DNA of 64,000 nt from Dyella japonica DSM 16301 (GCF_001010355.1 NZ_JPLA01000020.1:63014-127013); one strand, 5' to 3'. Shown: positions 27,838-35,958, counted from the stretch's first letter. Program-made: numbers and translations. The notes: generated by a model not told the origin, from the sequence alone.

Positions 27838-28689
27838 ATGACGACCCTTTACGCTTGGGCCACACCGGCTTTCTCGAGCGACTCACCTGTCGATCACACC
27901 TGGGTCACCGACTACGACAATCGCGTTGACCCATACGCAAACATCACCGATGTCGAGAACGCTCAAGCGAACTACTGGTACTGCTGGGGCATATTTCACA
28001 TCCAGGGCAGCAGCTCGGAGCAACCCCAGGGATATCTCGGCAGCGCTAGCGGCGACTTTGCTTTGGCGCAGTGCCTGTGCCTTCCCAACAAAGAGTCGGA
28101 CAGCATCCCTCCGCATACCCGGCCCAATGCCTGCGGCACGATCTACTACTACGGCCTGGACGGGGTCTGCCACCAGCTGGCCAACCAGGTGCTATGGGCT
28201 ACGGGTGGCACGTCCACGCCGTTGACGGTGGCGTTGGCGCGGGGCTACCGTGCCAGCAGCTTCATCTATGGCACCTACGGCATCCTGCATCACGACTGGA
28301 AGGCCAATATCTCGCGTTGCGCGGCTGCCCCACCTCCTCCATCGTCTCCATCGTCTCCAAGCGCGGTCACCACCATGGACGCCAACGACGACTTCGCCAT
28401 CCACGCCAAGCAGGCGCTGGCCGCGCTCAATGCGTCGGACAAGCTCGCGCCCCTGCTGGCGTTGCGCGCCAGCGTGCGGGAAGAGCAGTTGGCCCAGAGG
28501 GAGGCCGTTCTCAAAGGGGCCGTCATGCCGTCGGCGGAGGCCCTGAATGAGCGTAACCAGGCCTACTTCCAGCGCGCCGCGGCGTTGCTGACCAGCGCGG
28601 AGTTTGAGGCGGTATTCGGATTCGCGCCCAGTCGGACGATCGACCTGGTCGATCCAACGATCATGCGCCAGCCGGTGGGCAAGGCGTAA
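27838..28689 (+). CDS. unknown protein, possible permuted papain-like fold
   Basis: 283 residues from ATG at 27838, with GGAGACGGGAC before it. No signal peptide. Two conserved-looking patches stand out: SPVDHTWVTDYDNR (His20) and GLDGVCHQLANQVLWATG (Cys111), followed by ARGYRASSFIYGTYG. A His patch before a Cys patch is the order in circularly permuted NlpC/P60-like amidases. That assignment is inference. A Pro/Ser linker (about 161-172) leads to a helical C-terminal domain (about 175-283). No family recognised. Confidence 0.65.
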   Translation: MTTLYAWATPAFSSDSPVDHTWVTDYDNRVDPYANITDVENAQANYWYCWGIFHIQGSSSEQPQGYLGSASGDFALAQCLCLPNKESDSIPPHTRPNACGTIYYYGLDGVCHQLANQVLWATGGTSTPLTVALARGYRASSFIYGTYGILHHDWKANISRCAAAPPPPSSPSSPSAVTTMDANDDFAIHAKQALAALNASDKLAPLLALRASVREEQLAQREAVLKGAVMPSAEALNERNQAYFQRAAALLTSAEFEAVFGFAPSRTIDLVDPTIMRQPVGKA

Positions 28690-29070
28690 CGACCCAGGGG
28701 CGCGTGGAGAACATTCGAACGGGTTTGGTGCCGGAAGAAACGTACCTGCGCGTACGTTTCAACCTCCGCGAAGCACTCGGTGGCGCGGCAGCCCGCAGCG
28801 AATCTTCTCAAAGTGCACGTCGATCGATATTTCGTTCGATATGCGTCGTGTTTTTACGACTTACTAAGACTCTTCCAATGGTCGCGCAACAATCGGTCGC
28901 TTAATCTGAACCTGCTCCCGAGTTGTCAGGACAACCCGGCCAAGCATGCGACCGCCCTACTGGCGGAGCACCAACGGCCCGTCTAGCGACGGGACTGGCT
29001 GGACTGATGGGCGGTCGCGCATGCGCCGCCCATTTCCTTTTTTGGCGCCACAATAACCGGCAGAGCGCCT
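28690..29070. other. 381-base intergenic region with one hairpin
   Basis: GAAACGTAC and GTACGTTTC at 28737-28760 form a perfect 9-bp stem with a 6-base loop, about 50 bases after the preceding stop; this may end that transcript. The rest is AT-richer, with TCGATCGATATTTCGTTCGA near 28820. I see no gene or known repeat in it. Confidence 0.5.
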
Positions 29071-29436
29071 TCACCTGCGCGCCGGACTCCCCTCCTCCGG
29101 CTCCAACATCTCCCAGGCAATTTCCGCAGCTCGCTCGTTCAACATGTAGAGCGCCGCAAACAGGCCCTCGGTCAGCGCGGGAGAGAGCGGCAAGTTGGCG
29201 GGCGGGTAGCCGGACGAGGCTTCCTGGATGACGCGGTAGGCCTCGCTGTTGGCTAGTACGCAGGACACGGCGTGAATGCCTTCGGCGAGCGTCGCGCTGG
29301 TGGCCGCCAGACGCTGTGTCGGCTCGGGAAACTCGTCGAAGATCCAGTAGCGGCGACTCAACGGGTTGACGGGTTTGCCTGGGTGGGAGGTGGCAGCGTT
29401 GCCGCGTGCGCGCGCCGTGTGTTTGGGCCTGGCCAT
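29071..29436 (-). CDS. small protein paralogous to 29929-30273
   Basis: 121 residues from ATG at 29434-29436 (an in-frame TTG lies two codons earlier). A basic N-terminus (MARPKHTARARGN) is followed by a helical region, LAEGIHAVSCVLANSEAYRV to LTEGLFAALYMLNERAAEIA. Spacing and residues match the small protein on the other side of the HigA gene, including the GTTGATCATGG start context. It lies 10 bases downstream of higA and is probably co-transcribed. Function unknown; it could be a partner of the antitoxin. Confidence 0.6.
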   Translation of the reverse strand: MARPKHTARARGNAATSHPGKPVNPLSRRYWIFDEFPEPTQRLAATSATLAEGIHAVSCVLANSEAYRVIQEASSGYPPANLPLSPALTEGLFAALYMLNERAAEIAWEMLEPEEGSPARR

Positions 29437-29446
29437 GATCAACGCC

Positions 29447-29788
29447 TTAGTAGTTGGTCGTGGTTAGCGGACCGTCATCCACGAGAGGACGGTAAGCGCG
29501 GATCACAGGCTTCGCCTTCTCCAGGTCGTAGCGCGCCTGAAGTGCCAGCCAATAAAAGGCGGTGGTGTCGAAGGTCAGCGAAAGGCGCAAGGCGATCTTT
29601 GGCGTGATGGGTTGTGTGTCGGCGATGAAGGCTTTGATGTGGTTGGCGGGTATGCCGGTGCGGCGGGCGAGTTGGGCGGGGTTGAGGGCGCTGGGGATCA
29701 GGTAGGCGTGCAGCAGGATGTCGCCGGGGGCTCGCAGGGGTTGCGAGGGGTCGACGTCCGAATGCGGGGTGAGCTGGATCAGTTCCAT
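29447..29788 (-). CDS. higA: HigA-family antitoxin (XRE helix-turn-helix)
   Basis: 113 residues. The helix-turn-helix is LNPAQLARRTGIPANHIKAFIADTQPITPKIALRLSLTF (shown in parts), followed by FYWLALQARYDLEKA, the classic HigA/VapI pattern. The gene normally follows higB, encoding a RelE-fold mRNA interferase. No higB-like frame is present upstream or downstream, so the antitoxin is orphan or its toxin is of another type. It lies between two similar small genes on the same strand. Confidence 0.85.
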   Translation of the reverse strand: MELIQLTPHSDVDPSQPLRAPGDILLHAYLIPSALNPAQLARRTGIPANHIKAFIADTQPITPKIALRLSLTFDTTAFYWLALQARYDLEKAKPVIRAYRPLVDDGPLTTTNY

Positions 29789-29928
29789 GGTGGTTCCTCC
29801 CTGTCGGACACGGCCGCGCAGCGGCTCAGGCGCTTACAGCGCTCCGTGTCAGTGAATGCTTGGCAGCTTCGTCGGTGATCGCTCGAGTGCGGCGCATCGC
29901 CGTGCCGGCCGATGCGCCGAAACGGCAA

Positions 29929-30273
29929 TCATCGGAGGCGTGTGGTGTTCACTCGAGGCTCGTCACCGAGCAGCCGGGCGTACTGCTGCAGGCAGTGGAT
30001 GGCCGTGCCCAGGCTGGCCGTGACGGCCACGGGAAGCGGCCATGGCAGCGCTCTGCCGGGGAATCCCCGCGCCTGCGCGTGGCGGCACTGCTCGCTGTCG
30101 ACACGCAGGCGCGAGAGGGCGAGCACCGCCAGGGCGATGTCACCGCGAGTGCAATGACGCGGGATTTCTGGCCATGCCACAGGCGTGTACGACGGCTTGT
30201 GAGACGGAGGAGTGAGGGTGTCGTCAGGGGGAACGGACGAGCGAATGCGTACCGTATGATCGCGGGTAGCCAT
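29929..30273 (-). CDS. small protein paralogous to 29071-29436
   Basis: 114 residues from ATG at 30271-30273. Its N-terminus MATRDHTVRIRSS resembles that of the downstream small protein. The helical part (IALAVLALSRLRVDSEQCRH, then VAVTASLGTAIHCLQQYARLL) aligns with the same segments in that protein. The 30 bases before both starts also match (CCGCTAACCA, AAC, GTTGATCATGG), which suggests a duplicated block. Function unknown. Confidence 0.5.
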   Translation of the reverse strand: MATRDHTVRIRSSVPPDDTLTPPSHKPSYTPVAWPEIPRHCTRGDIALAVLALSRLRVDSEQCRHAQARGFPGRALPWPLPVAVTASLGTAIHCLQQYARLLGDEPRVNTTRLR

Positions 30274-30648
30274 GATCAACTCTCGTAAAGTTGTTGATGG
30301 TTAGCGGGTCGTGGGTGTTGCTAGCACTCACGGCCCGCGCCTCATGACCTGGTGGTCATGGTCATTCGCGAGGGCGTGCAATACGACAGCGCGAAAGACT
30401 GACTGACCCTAACAAGCAGGGTTCGCAACGTCTGTCAGGGATCGGCGAGATGGGTGTCCACCTGGGCGAGGGGATGCGTGACGGCGCAAGGCCGGCTAGA
30501 CGTCAGCACCATTCTCTAGCCGTCCGCGTTATTCGGCGCCTTGATCACGTCCACATAACGCGACCTACCTTGAACTACGCCCGGACCGGCGAGCTGATGG
30601 CCGCGGTCCTCTGGGGCATTACCTGATCCATCCTTTCCTGAGGGAGTC
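30274..30648. other. 375-base intergenic region with two hairpins
   Basis: An imperfect 12-bp inverted repeat at about 30307-30337 (GGGTCGTGGGTG and CACTCACGGCCC) is followed by a perfect one at 30343-30360 (CATGACC-TGGT-GGTCATG). These lie upstream of the leftward small gene. The right part should hold the promoter of the hydrolase gene. No gene seen. Confidence 0.45.
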
Positions 30649-31590
30649 ATGTTGATGATTCGCCTATTGCTTTTGGCGTGCCTGTTCGCAGGTGCCAGCT
30701 TGCCCGTTGCTGCAACTGTTCAACCCTTTCCGCCATCGTTCCGCGTCCAGGACATCCAGACGGACGGGGCCACGATCCACGTTCGCGTTGGCGGGAAAGG
30801 GCCCGCCGTTGTCCTGCTGCATGGCTTTGGGGACACCGGCGACATGTGGGCGCCGCTGGCGGCGGACCTGGCGCGCAATCACACCGTCGTCGTGCCCGAC
30901 CTGCGTGGCATGGGCCTGTCCTCACACCCCGAAAGCGGCTACGACAAGCGCACACAGGCTGCGGATATTCGCAGCGTGCTGACCAAGCTAGGCATTGATC
31001 GCTCGGCCGTGGTGGGGCACGACATCGGCACCATGGTGGCGTACGCCTATGCCGCCCGCTATCCGGACAAGACCGATCGCCTAGTCGTGATGGATGCCCC
31101 CGTGCCCGGCATCCCGCCGTGGGACCAGATCGTGCGCTGGCCCGCGCTATGGCATTTCGATTTCGGAGGCCCGGATATGGAACGCCTCGTTGCCGGCCGC
31201 GAACGTATCTACCTGGACCGCTTCTGGAACGAGTTCGCCGGCGATCCATCGAAAATGGACGAAGCATCGCGCCAGCACTACGCCGAACTCTACGCCCGAC
31301 CGAACGCCATGCACGATGCGTTCTCGCAGTTCCGCGCCTTCCGCAAGGACGTCGAAGACAACCAGGCGGCCATGGCGACCAAACTCACGATGCCCGTGCT
31401 CGCGATCGGCGGTGAAAAGTCGTTCGGCGCAAACGAAGCCATCGTGATGCGCAATGCCGCCACCAACGTCACGGAGCTGGTCGTCCCCCATGCCGGTCAC
31501 TGGCTCATGGAAGAAGCCCCAGGAACTACCATCGCGGCGGTTCACAACTTCATCGACGGTAAGCCGGTGGCAGCTGCCGGGGCGAAGTAG
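30649..31590 (+). CDS. exported alpha/beta hydrolase with Asp nucleophile (epoxide-hydrolase-like)
   Basis: 313 residues with a signal peptide (MLMIRLLLLACLFAGASLPVA). The oxyanion motif is LLHGFGDTG. The nucleophile elbow is VGHDIGTMVA, so the nucleophile is Asp and not Ser, as in epoxide hydrolases and haloacid/haloalkane dehalogenases. The catalytic His is in PHAGHWLMEE. A WDQIVRWPALWHF cap segment is present. It probably hydrolyses epoxides or C-halogen bonds in the periplasm. Epoxide hydrolase is more likely than dehalogenase, but the sequence does not decide. Confidence 0.88.
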   Translation: MLMIRLLLLACLFAGASLPVAATVQPFPPSFRVQDIQTDGATIHVRVGGKGPAVVLLHGFGDTGDMWAPLAADLARNHTVVVPDLRGMGLSSHPESGYDKRTQAADIRSVLTKLGIDRSAVVGHDIGTMVAYAYAARYPDKTDRLVVMDAPVPGIPPWDQIVRWPALWHFDFGGPDMERLVAGRERIYLDRFWNEFAGDPSKMDEASRQHYAELYARPNAMHDAFSQFRAFRKDVEDNQAAMATKLTMPVLAIGGEKSFGANEAIVMRNAATNVTELVVPHAGHWLMEEAPGTTIAAVHNFIDGKPVAAAGAK

Positions 31591-31591
31591 G

Positions 31592-31708
31592 CCAGAACAA
31601 AAGGGGCAGAACACTTTTTCTGGAAGCTCAGTGCTTCAGAAGTAGGTCGTGTGGCGAAGATTCGGCCACGAGGCAAGGCTGAAATAGTGTTCTGGCCCCT
31701 TTTGTTGG
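31592..31708. mobile_element. MITE-like inverted-repeat element, 117 bp
   Basis: The left end CCAGAACAAAAGGGGCAGAA and the right end, read inverted as CCAACAAAAGGGGCCAGAAC, match over about 22 bases with small gaps. The interior is about 70 bases with no coding capacity. The ends resemble the AAAAGGGG-C-AGA-type termini seen around REP-associated transposase and related elements in Xanthomonadales. It lies immediately after the hydrolase stop. It could also fold as a long hairpin and act as a terminator. Confidence 0.65.
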
Positions 31709-31714
31709 ACCTTT

Positions 31715-32107
31715 TCACGTTCGTCTTGTTTTCCACCTCTGCACCTTTTCGCTCGGCTTGCACGAGCTCATCAGCAGGCTCTGCCTGGAAGGGAGATGGG
31801 CCTCCCAAAACGCGATAGCGTGCGCTTTAAAGCATTCGCAGAATGATCGTGACCGCATTTCCAAAGCCTTCTTGACCATACGCAAACCCTCCCTTGAAGT
31901 TTCTGATAGCCGAGCAACGAGTTCTGAAATTACGAATCCCACGACAAAATCAGTAGGACCAGTAAATGCAAAGACACAGCCCGCCATCGTCAGTCTCAGG
32001 AGGCCACCTCTGAAAGACGCAAGAAATGCGTTTCGACACGTGTCTATGGTCTGCGACCGGCGACGGGCTACGTCCACTTCCAGGACAGAGAGAAATAGAC
32101 CTGACAC
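31715..32107 (-). CDS. possible small membrane-associated protein
   Basis: Up to 130 residues, GTG start. Codon use looks natural on this strand, and a hydrophobic segment (LTMAGCVFAFTGPTDFVVGFVISELVA in parts) is followed by a basic helix. It starts 31 bases after the stop of the TIGR02391-like gene and could be the third gene of that unit. Against it, the first codons overlap AACGGTGTCAGGTCTATTT, which resembles a mobile-element end, and there is no clear ribosome site. Confidence 0.35.
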   Translation of the reverse strand: MSGLFLSVLEVDVARRRSQTIDTCRNAFLASFRGGLLRLTMAGCVFAFTGPTDFVVGFVISELVARLSETSREGLRMVKKALEMRSRSFCECFKAHAIAFWEAHLPSRQSLLMSSCKPSEKVQRWKTRRT

Positions 32108-32137
32108 CGTTCTTGCAGCATGAACGACAACACACGA

Positions 32138-33349
32138 TCAGAATGGAATATCGTCGTCATCAAAACTCGACGCCGGCTTCTCGACGGCCTTGAAGTCGTT
32201 GAATGCCTTAAGAACTCCCGATGGCCACGTGTCCGCCGGCCAAGGCGGCCAAAACGTCAGGGCCTCCCAGAACCGCTCGTCACCGGCATTCAGGCCGTCT
32301 TTGAGCACGAACCCGAGTGCAGGTGGCATCGCCTCAGCCAAGTCACTCACCCAAGAAAAAACATACTTCATCACGTAGTCAATCTGCTCACTATCGCGGG
32401 ACGCCAATTTGGCCGTAATCGCACCGAGCATTTCTTTCTTCAGGGAAAAATACGGAACGATGTCCTGCGACCAAGTCCCCAGAGCACCGCCCCTAAGCTT
32501 TTCGGTGTTCGTGTCCCATCGACCGTCGCGCACGGATCGAATCAGGCGATTCTCAACTCGAAGCCGCGCAGCTTCGTCAAAGTTAACCCACATCTTTCCT
32601 TCGAAACAGCCGATATTGAATCGAATCGTCGCATCGTCCTCAGCAATCCTCAGCTCTTCCGATATGACGTCGCACACCTGCTTGCGATCAGCCTCCGACA
32701 ACTCCGGCAACAGGGCCGAAAAAAAGTGAATGAGTCGGTCGGGTGCGCTCTGCTCCTTGGCCCGATACGCATCAAGAAAGACTTCAAGTCTTTGACCGAC
32801 CGGTATCTGGTCAACCAATAGTTTTGCGTACCGTGCTTGCGGAACGAAGTCTGGATCTATGACTCGCTTAAGAAAATCATCACGGGAGAACTGCGACTTC
32901 GCTTGGTCAATGTTTCGAACCAGGTATCCGATGAAGACCAATAGGTCCTGTGCATCGACTTCAGAATCATTGATCTTCTCATGGCTCCTGGGATTGCGAA
33001 TCGCCTGATAGAAGCCACGAAGCAATTGCTCCATGCCTCGCTGTACGTTTAGCTCTGACTCGCTCTGAAGCCGATTGAGCTTGATCTTAGGTGTTGCCCC
33101 TCCTAACGCCTGACCAATCAAAGTCGCGCCATCTCCCTCGACACCTGATTTCGTTCGGAGAAGATCACTGAGGAAATAGAACCCATCCAAAATAGATCCA
33201 GTGAAGTTGCGCTTCTCGTAGTTCATACGCACCGCCCTCCATAGCTCAACGGGCAGTTTTGTCTCTAGGTTCACTGACGCCCCCAAATAGAATGGCCCAC
33301 GCGGCTCAAGACACTCCAATAATGCTACGACTTGAGAGCAATGGTGCAT
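32138..33349 (-). CDS. TIGR02391/Ymh-like protein with HEPN-type RNxxxH motif
   Basis: 403 residues. Residues about 42-130 match what I recall of the TIGR02391 (Ymh) family: NYEKRNFTGSILDGFYFLSD, GATLIGQALGG and MEQLLRGFYQAIRNPRSHE. R118-N119-P-R-S-H123 fits the R-x4-H catalytic motif of HEPN ribonucleases, with the usual polar residue after Arg. The C-terminal 270 residues are unknown, with PYFSLKKEMLGAITAKL and an acidic end (FDDDDIPF). The DNA is AT-richer than flanks. It lies downstream of another protein with a similar motif; a defence or toxin role is inferred. Confidence 0.65.
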   Translation of the reverse strand: MHHCSQVVALLECLEPRGPFYLGASVNLETKLPVELWRAVRMNYEKRNFTGSILDGFYFLSDLLRTKSGVEGDGATLIGQALGGATPKIKLNRLQSESELNVQRGMEQLLRGFYQAIRNPRSHEKINDSEVDAQDLLVFIGYLVRNIDQAKSQFSRDDFLKRVIDPDFVPQARYAKLLVDQIPVGQRLEVFLDAYRAKEQSAPDRLIHFFSALLPELSEADRKQVCDVISEELRIAEDDATIRFNIGCFEGKMWVNFDEAARLRVENRLIRSVRDGRWDTNTEKLRGGALGTWSQDIVPYFSLKKEMLGAITAKLASRDSEQIDYVMKYVFSWVSDLAEAMPPALGFVLKDGLNAGDERFWEALTFWPPWPADTWPSGVLKAFNDFKAVEKPASSFDDDDIPF

Positions 33350-33366
33350 CGATCATGGCCGGCCTC

Positions 33367-33388
33367 CGACCCGTCGGGTGACGGGTCG
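33367..33388. terminator. hairpin between the two HEPN-candidate genes
   Basis: CGACCCGTC-GGGT-GACGGGTCG is a perfect 9-bp stem with a 4-base loop, 18 bases upstream of the downstream gene. No T-run follows, so it may be a leader structure or operator for the downstream gene. The rest of the 236-base gap shows no gene. Confidence 0.45.
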
Positions 33389-33585
33389 CCTGTAATCGCG
33401 GCCAAAGACTAGAAGCCCTCTTCGCCGACTATCGCATCCGCATACCTCGAAGGCACGAGAGGAACATCTCCCGAAATCGCGTCAGGCTCACTTCCAAGCG
33501 GCGCGAAGTGAATTCCGAGAAGTGACCCTGCCTCCGCTCCTGGAAGTTGCCCCCAACTACTTTTCGGACTCAAACCCGGCTTTAG

Positions 33586-34893
33586 TTAGTCGGCCAGTTT
33601 GGGGAGCTCCGCGTAGAAGTCGCCTGTCCTTTCTGGATCCGCAAGCAGAGCAAGAAAGTTTTTTGAGGCATCGGATCCTAATCCACGCTCAATGAGGAGC
33701 TCGGCCAGCACTCTTAATCGATTGAGCTGCCCGCGCCCCGCAATGCGCCGACGCAACACCGAATCATTTCTTACGATCTCCACAAAAGCATCGACAGCTG
33801 CGGAATCGAATGATTCAAACATCTCTTTTATGGGTTGCGCTGCGCCATTTGAGTAAAAGTCAGTACGGTTCCATTGCGGACTACTTCCACGATATCCAAT
33901 GTAGCTTTTTGTTATTGCCGATACGTAAGAGTCAATTAGCTCAACGGGAACGAAGGATGAAAACTGCTGCAGCTGGGCAGCAAGACGCGACTCCTCCGTC
34001 CAATCATCAAGCGCGTTGGCCATTGATGCCACGATGGGCTCGATCAAAACTCGGCGTGTGGCGGAGTTCACGTACATCATGCCCGCCACCTGATGCAGGA
34101 ACACCTGCCCTCGAGCAATACGCGCGGCGTCACCAGATAGAACGGTCTTCTCAAACCGTTTGCCAATTTGAGACTTATCTTCCTTAGTCAACGCCTTCCA
34201 TAGTATTGGACCGCAGAACTCTATGTTACCCCTCAGATCACTGGAAATGCTGTCTCCCTCGTACGACGAGTAGAGACGATTTATCAACTCGCCCTTATAA
34301 ACCTGAGGCAAATCGCTGAAAGCCTGATCGACAGCCAGAGGATTTCGGGTGAAATTCTGGGAGTCCATTTGCGCAATATATTCCGCGATATCTATTATCG
34401 TTGGAGGATAGTCTTCCGAAAGTACGTATTTATTGCAATCGGATATGAGGCTAAGAACTTTCAAAATGCCAGGCTCAGAGCTCTGTGGGTGACCGTCAAA
34501 AAGGTTCCTAACCTCTCGTGCCTGCTGCAGCATTTTACGAGCCTCCCAACTCAGGACGCCGATCTTATATGCACCCTCGATTAAATCATAATCGGTGACA
34601 AAGTCCTGAAAATCCTCGTAGCGCTCGACATTTCTTTTGAGCTTCATTTCCTTATTAAATAGATCCAAGCTACGGTGGATGACTTTCTTCCTCAAGTCAT
34701 CTACGACAGCATTCCAATAGGAGCCAATTGCACTTCTATAACCCTTCACCGGCAGGACACGACGCGCCTCGGCTAGATAGGAGCAGCCGCGAATGTCTTC
34801 CCTTACATATCCGATCTCTTTGGTAATGTGCTCAACTGCATCAGCGTCGATCGTAGCAACTGCAGTTGCCACTATTAGCTCCTGAGTGGACAT
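33586..34893 (-). CDS. unknown protein with HEPN-type RNxxxxH motif
   Basis: 435 residues, no signal peptide or membrane helix. The N-terminal 140 residues are helical: GYRSAIGSYWNAVVDDLRKKV resembles the first HEPN helix, and MLQQAREVRNLFDGHPQSSE has R129-N130-x4-H135, an R-x5-H motif with Asn after Arg as in active HEPN RNases. The rest (about 150-435) is helical with no motif I know. Codon use is AT-richer than the core genome, which suggests transfer. It is the first gene of the possible unit with 32138-33349. Confidence 0.6.
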   Translation of the reverse strand: MSTQELIVATAVATIDADAVEHITKEIGYVREDIRGCSYLAEARRVLPVKGYRSAIGSYWNAVVDDLRKKVIHRSLDLFNKEMKLKRNVERYEDFQDFVTDYDLIEGAYKIGVLSWEARKMLQQAREVRNLFDGHPQSSEPGILKVLSLISDCNKYVLSEDYPPTIIDIAEYIAQMDSQNFTRNPLAVDQAFSDLPQVYKGELINRLYSSYEGDSISSDLRGNIEFCGPILWKALTKEDKSQIGKRFEKTVLSGDAARIARGQVFLHQVAGMMYVNSATRRVLIEPIVASMANALDDWTEESRLAAQLQQFSSFVPVELIDSYVSAITKSYIGYRGSSPQWNRTDFYSNGAAQPIKEMFESFDSAAVDAFVEIVRNDSVLRRRIAGRGQLNRLRVLAELLIERGLGSDASKNFLALLADPERTGDFYAELPKLAD

Positions 34894-34960
34894 ATACCTA
34901 ACTCCATTGTTTGCCGAGATAATTTCGAATTAAGAGGCGGCCACCTTATCTAAGGCGCAA

Positions 34961-34988
34961 AAAAGGGCGGCATCACTGCCACCCTTTT
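34961..34988 (-). terminator. terminator after nrdJb
   Basis: Read on the minus strand: AAAAGGGTGGCA-GTGA-TGCCGCCCTTTTTTG. An 8-bp core stem (one G-T pair) with A and T flanks and a real T-run. It lies 26 bases past the nrdJb stop and closes the nrdJ transcript. Confidence 0.88.
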
Positions 34989-35013
34989 CATCTTGACGAC
35001 TAAACATCAAGCC

Positions 35014-35760
35014 TCAACCACACTTGCTATACCCACAATTCAAACAAGTCTGGCACCCATCCATCAGCACCAGCGCCTGCGTATTGCACTTGGCGCAAAG
35101 GGTGGCGCCCGGCGGGAAGCCGGTCGAGGATTCGGTGGCAGCGGCTTCAGTGGTGGCGGTCGCAGCCTTCTTGCCGCTCGTCACCGCCTCATAGGCAGCG
35201 CGCTTCTCGGCGACCAGCTTGCGGGTGGACTCGTCCATTTCGGGGTCGTGGATCAGGCCGATCATCTTCATGTGCTGCTCGATCACCGCGCCGATCTCGG
35301 CGACGATGGAGGGCATGTAGACGCCGCCGGCCTTGAAGTAGCCGCCGCGGGGGTCGAAGACGGCCTTCATCTCTTCGACCAGGAAGGTGACGTCGCCACC
35401 TTTGCGGAACACGGCGGAGAGGATGCGGGTGAGCGCCACGATCCACTGGAAGTGGTCCATGTTCTTCGAGTTGATGAAGATCTCGAAGGGGCGGCGCTGT
35501 TCGTACGGGGTGCCGACGTTGAGCACGATGTCGTTGATGGTGACGTACAACGCGTGCTCGAACAGCGGTGACTTGATCTTGTAGGTGGAGCCGACCAGCG
35601 TCTCGGGACGCTCCAGGCTCTCGTGCATCTGGATGATTTCCGCCTTGGGCGCTTCCTTGGAAGCTGCCGGTGCAACGGCGGGCGCAGCGGCGGACGCGGC
35701 CTTGTCCTCGGGCTTTACGACGTTGTAGCCCTTGATCTTCTTTTCGATCTTGATCGCCAT
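35014..35760 (-). CDS. nrdJb: class II ribonucleotide reductase small part, NrdJb type
   Basis: 248 residues from ATG at 35758-35760 with GGAAGA before it. The frame is open further upstream through a repeat, which I exclude. A TSCPD-type domain (PLFEHALYVTINDIVLNVG, RPFEIFINSKNMDH, MPSIVAEIGAVIEQHMKMIG) is followed by a Cys-rich tail CAKCNTQALVLMDGCQTC and then LNCGYSKCG. In split B12-dependent reductases such as the Pseudomonas NrdJab enzyme, the second polypeptide supplies this tail, which passes electrons from thioredoxin to the active site. Confidence 0.87.
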   Translation of the reverse strand: MAIKIEKKIKGYNVVKPEDKAASAAAPAVAPAASKEAPKAEIIQMHESLERPETLVGSTYKIKSPLFEHALYVTINDIVLNVGTPYEQRRPFEIFINSKNMDHFQWIVALTRILSAVFRKGGDVTFLVEEMKAVFDPRGGYFKAGGVYMPSIVAEIGAVIEQHMKMIGLIHDPEMDESTRKLVAEKRAAYEAVTSGKKAATATTEAAATESSTGFPPGATLCAKCNTQALVLMDGCQTCLNCGYSKCG

Positions 35761-35857
35761 GGTGTGTTCTTCCGACGGGATTGGCGGCGCGGCGGTTCGT
35801 GGTGCTACAGACCGGCGTCTTGGAGGTGGTCGCGCTTTTTCGCGCTGGAGGCGCTGG

Positions 35858-35877
35858 ATTCCAGCTTTCGCTGGAAT
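35858..35877. repeat. intergenic palindrome of the VIPAKAGIQ type
   Basis: ATTCCAGC-TTTC-GCTGGAAT, flanked by GGCGCTGG and GACGAG. Translated on the minus strand it gives VIPAKAGIQ, the mark of a widespread short intergenic repeat in beta- and gammaproteobacteria. It lies between the histone-like gene and nrdJb. Confidence 0.75.
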
Positions 35878-35912
35878 GACGAGCCTAAAAATCAATGACG
35901 AGCTTTTTAGAA

Positions 35913-35949
35913 CGATCCGGCCCGGCGTGTTCAGCGCCGGGCCGGGTCG
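35913..35949 (-). terminator. strong hairpin after the histone-like gene
   Basis: CCGGCCCGGCG at 35917-35927 pairs perfectly with CGCCGGGCCGG at 35935-35945; with four more outer pairs the stem is about 15 bp. It lies 10 bases past the histone gene stop. The following minus-strand bases are TTCTAAAAAGC, so termination may be partial. Confidence 0.65.
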
Positions 35950-35958
35950 CGTTACGGC

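Noticed and set aside
31758..32123. Plus-strand 121-codon frame opposite the possible third HEPN-unit gene
   Set aside because: Polar composition without structure signals, no ribosome site; the minus-strand frame has more natural codon use and a hydrophobic segment.
35761..35895. 45-codon upstream extension of nrdJb
   Set aside because: It translates an intergenic repeat (VIPAKAGIQ) and an Arg/Pro-rich stretch; the downstream ATG has a ribosome site and fits homologues.
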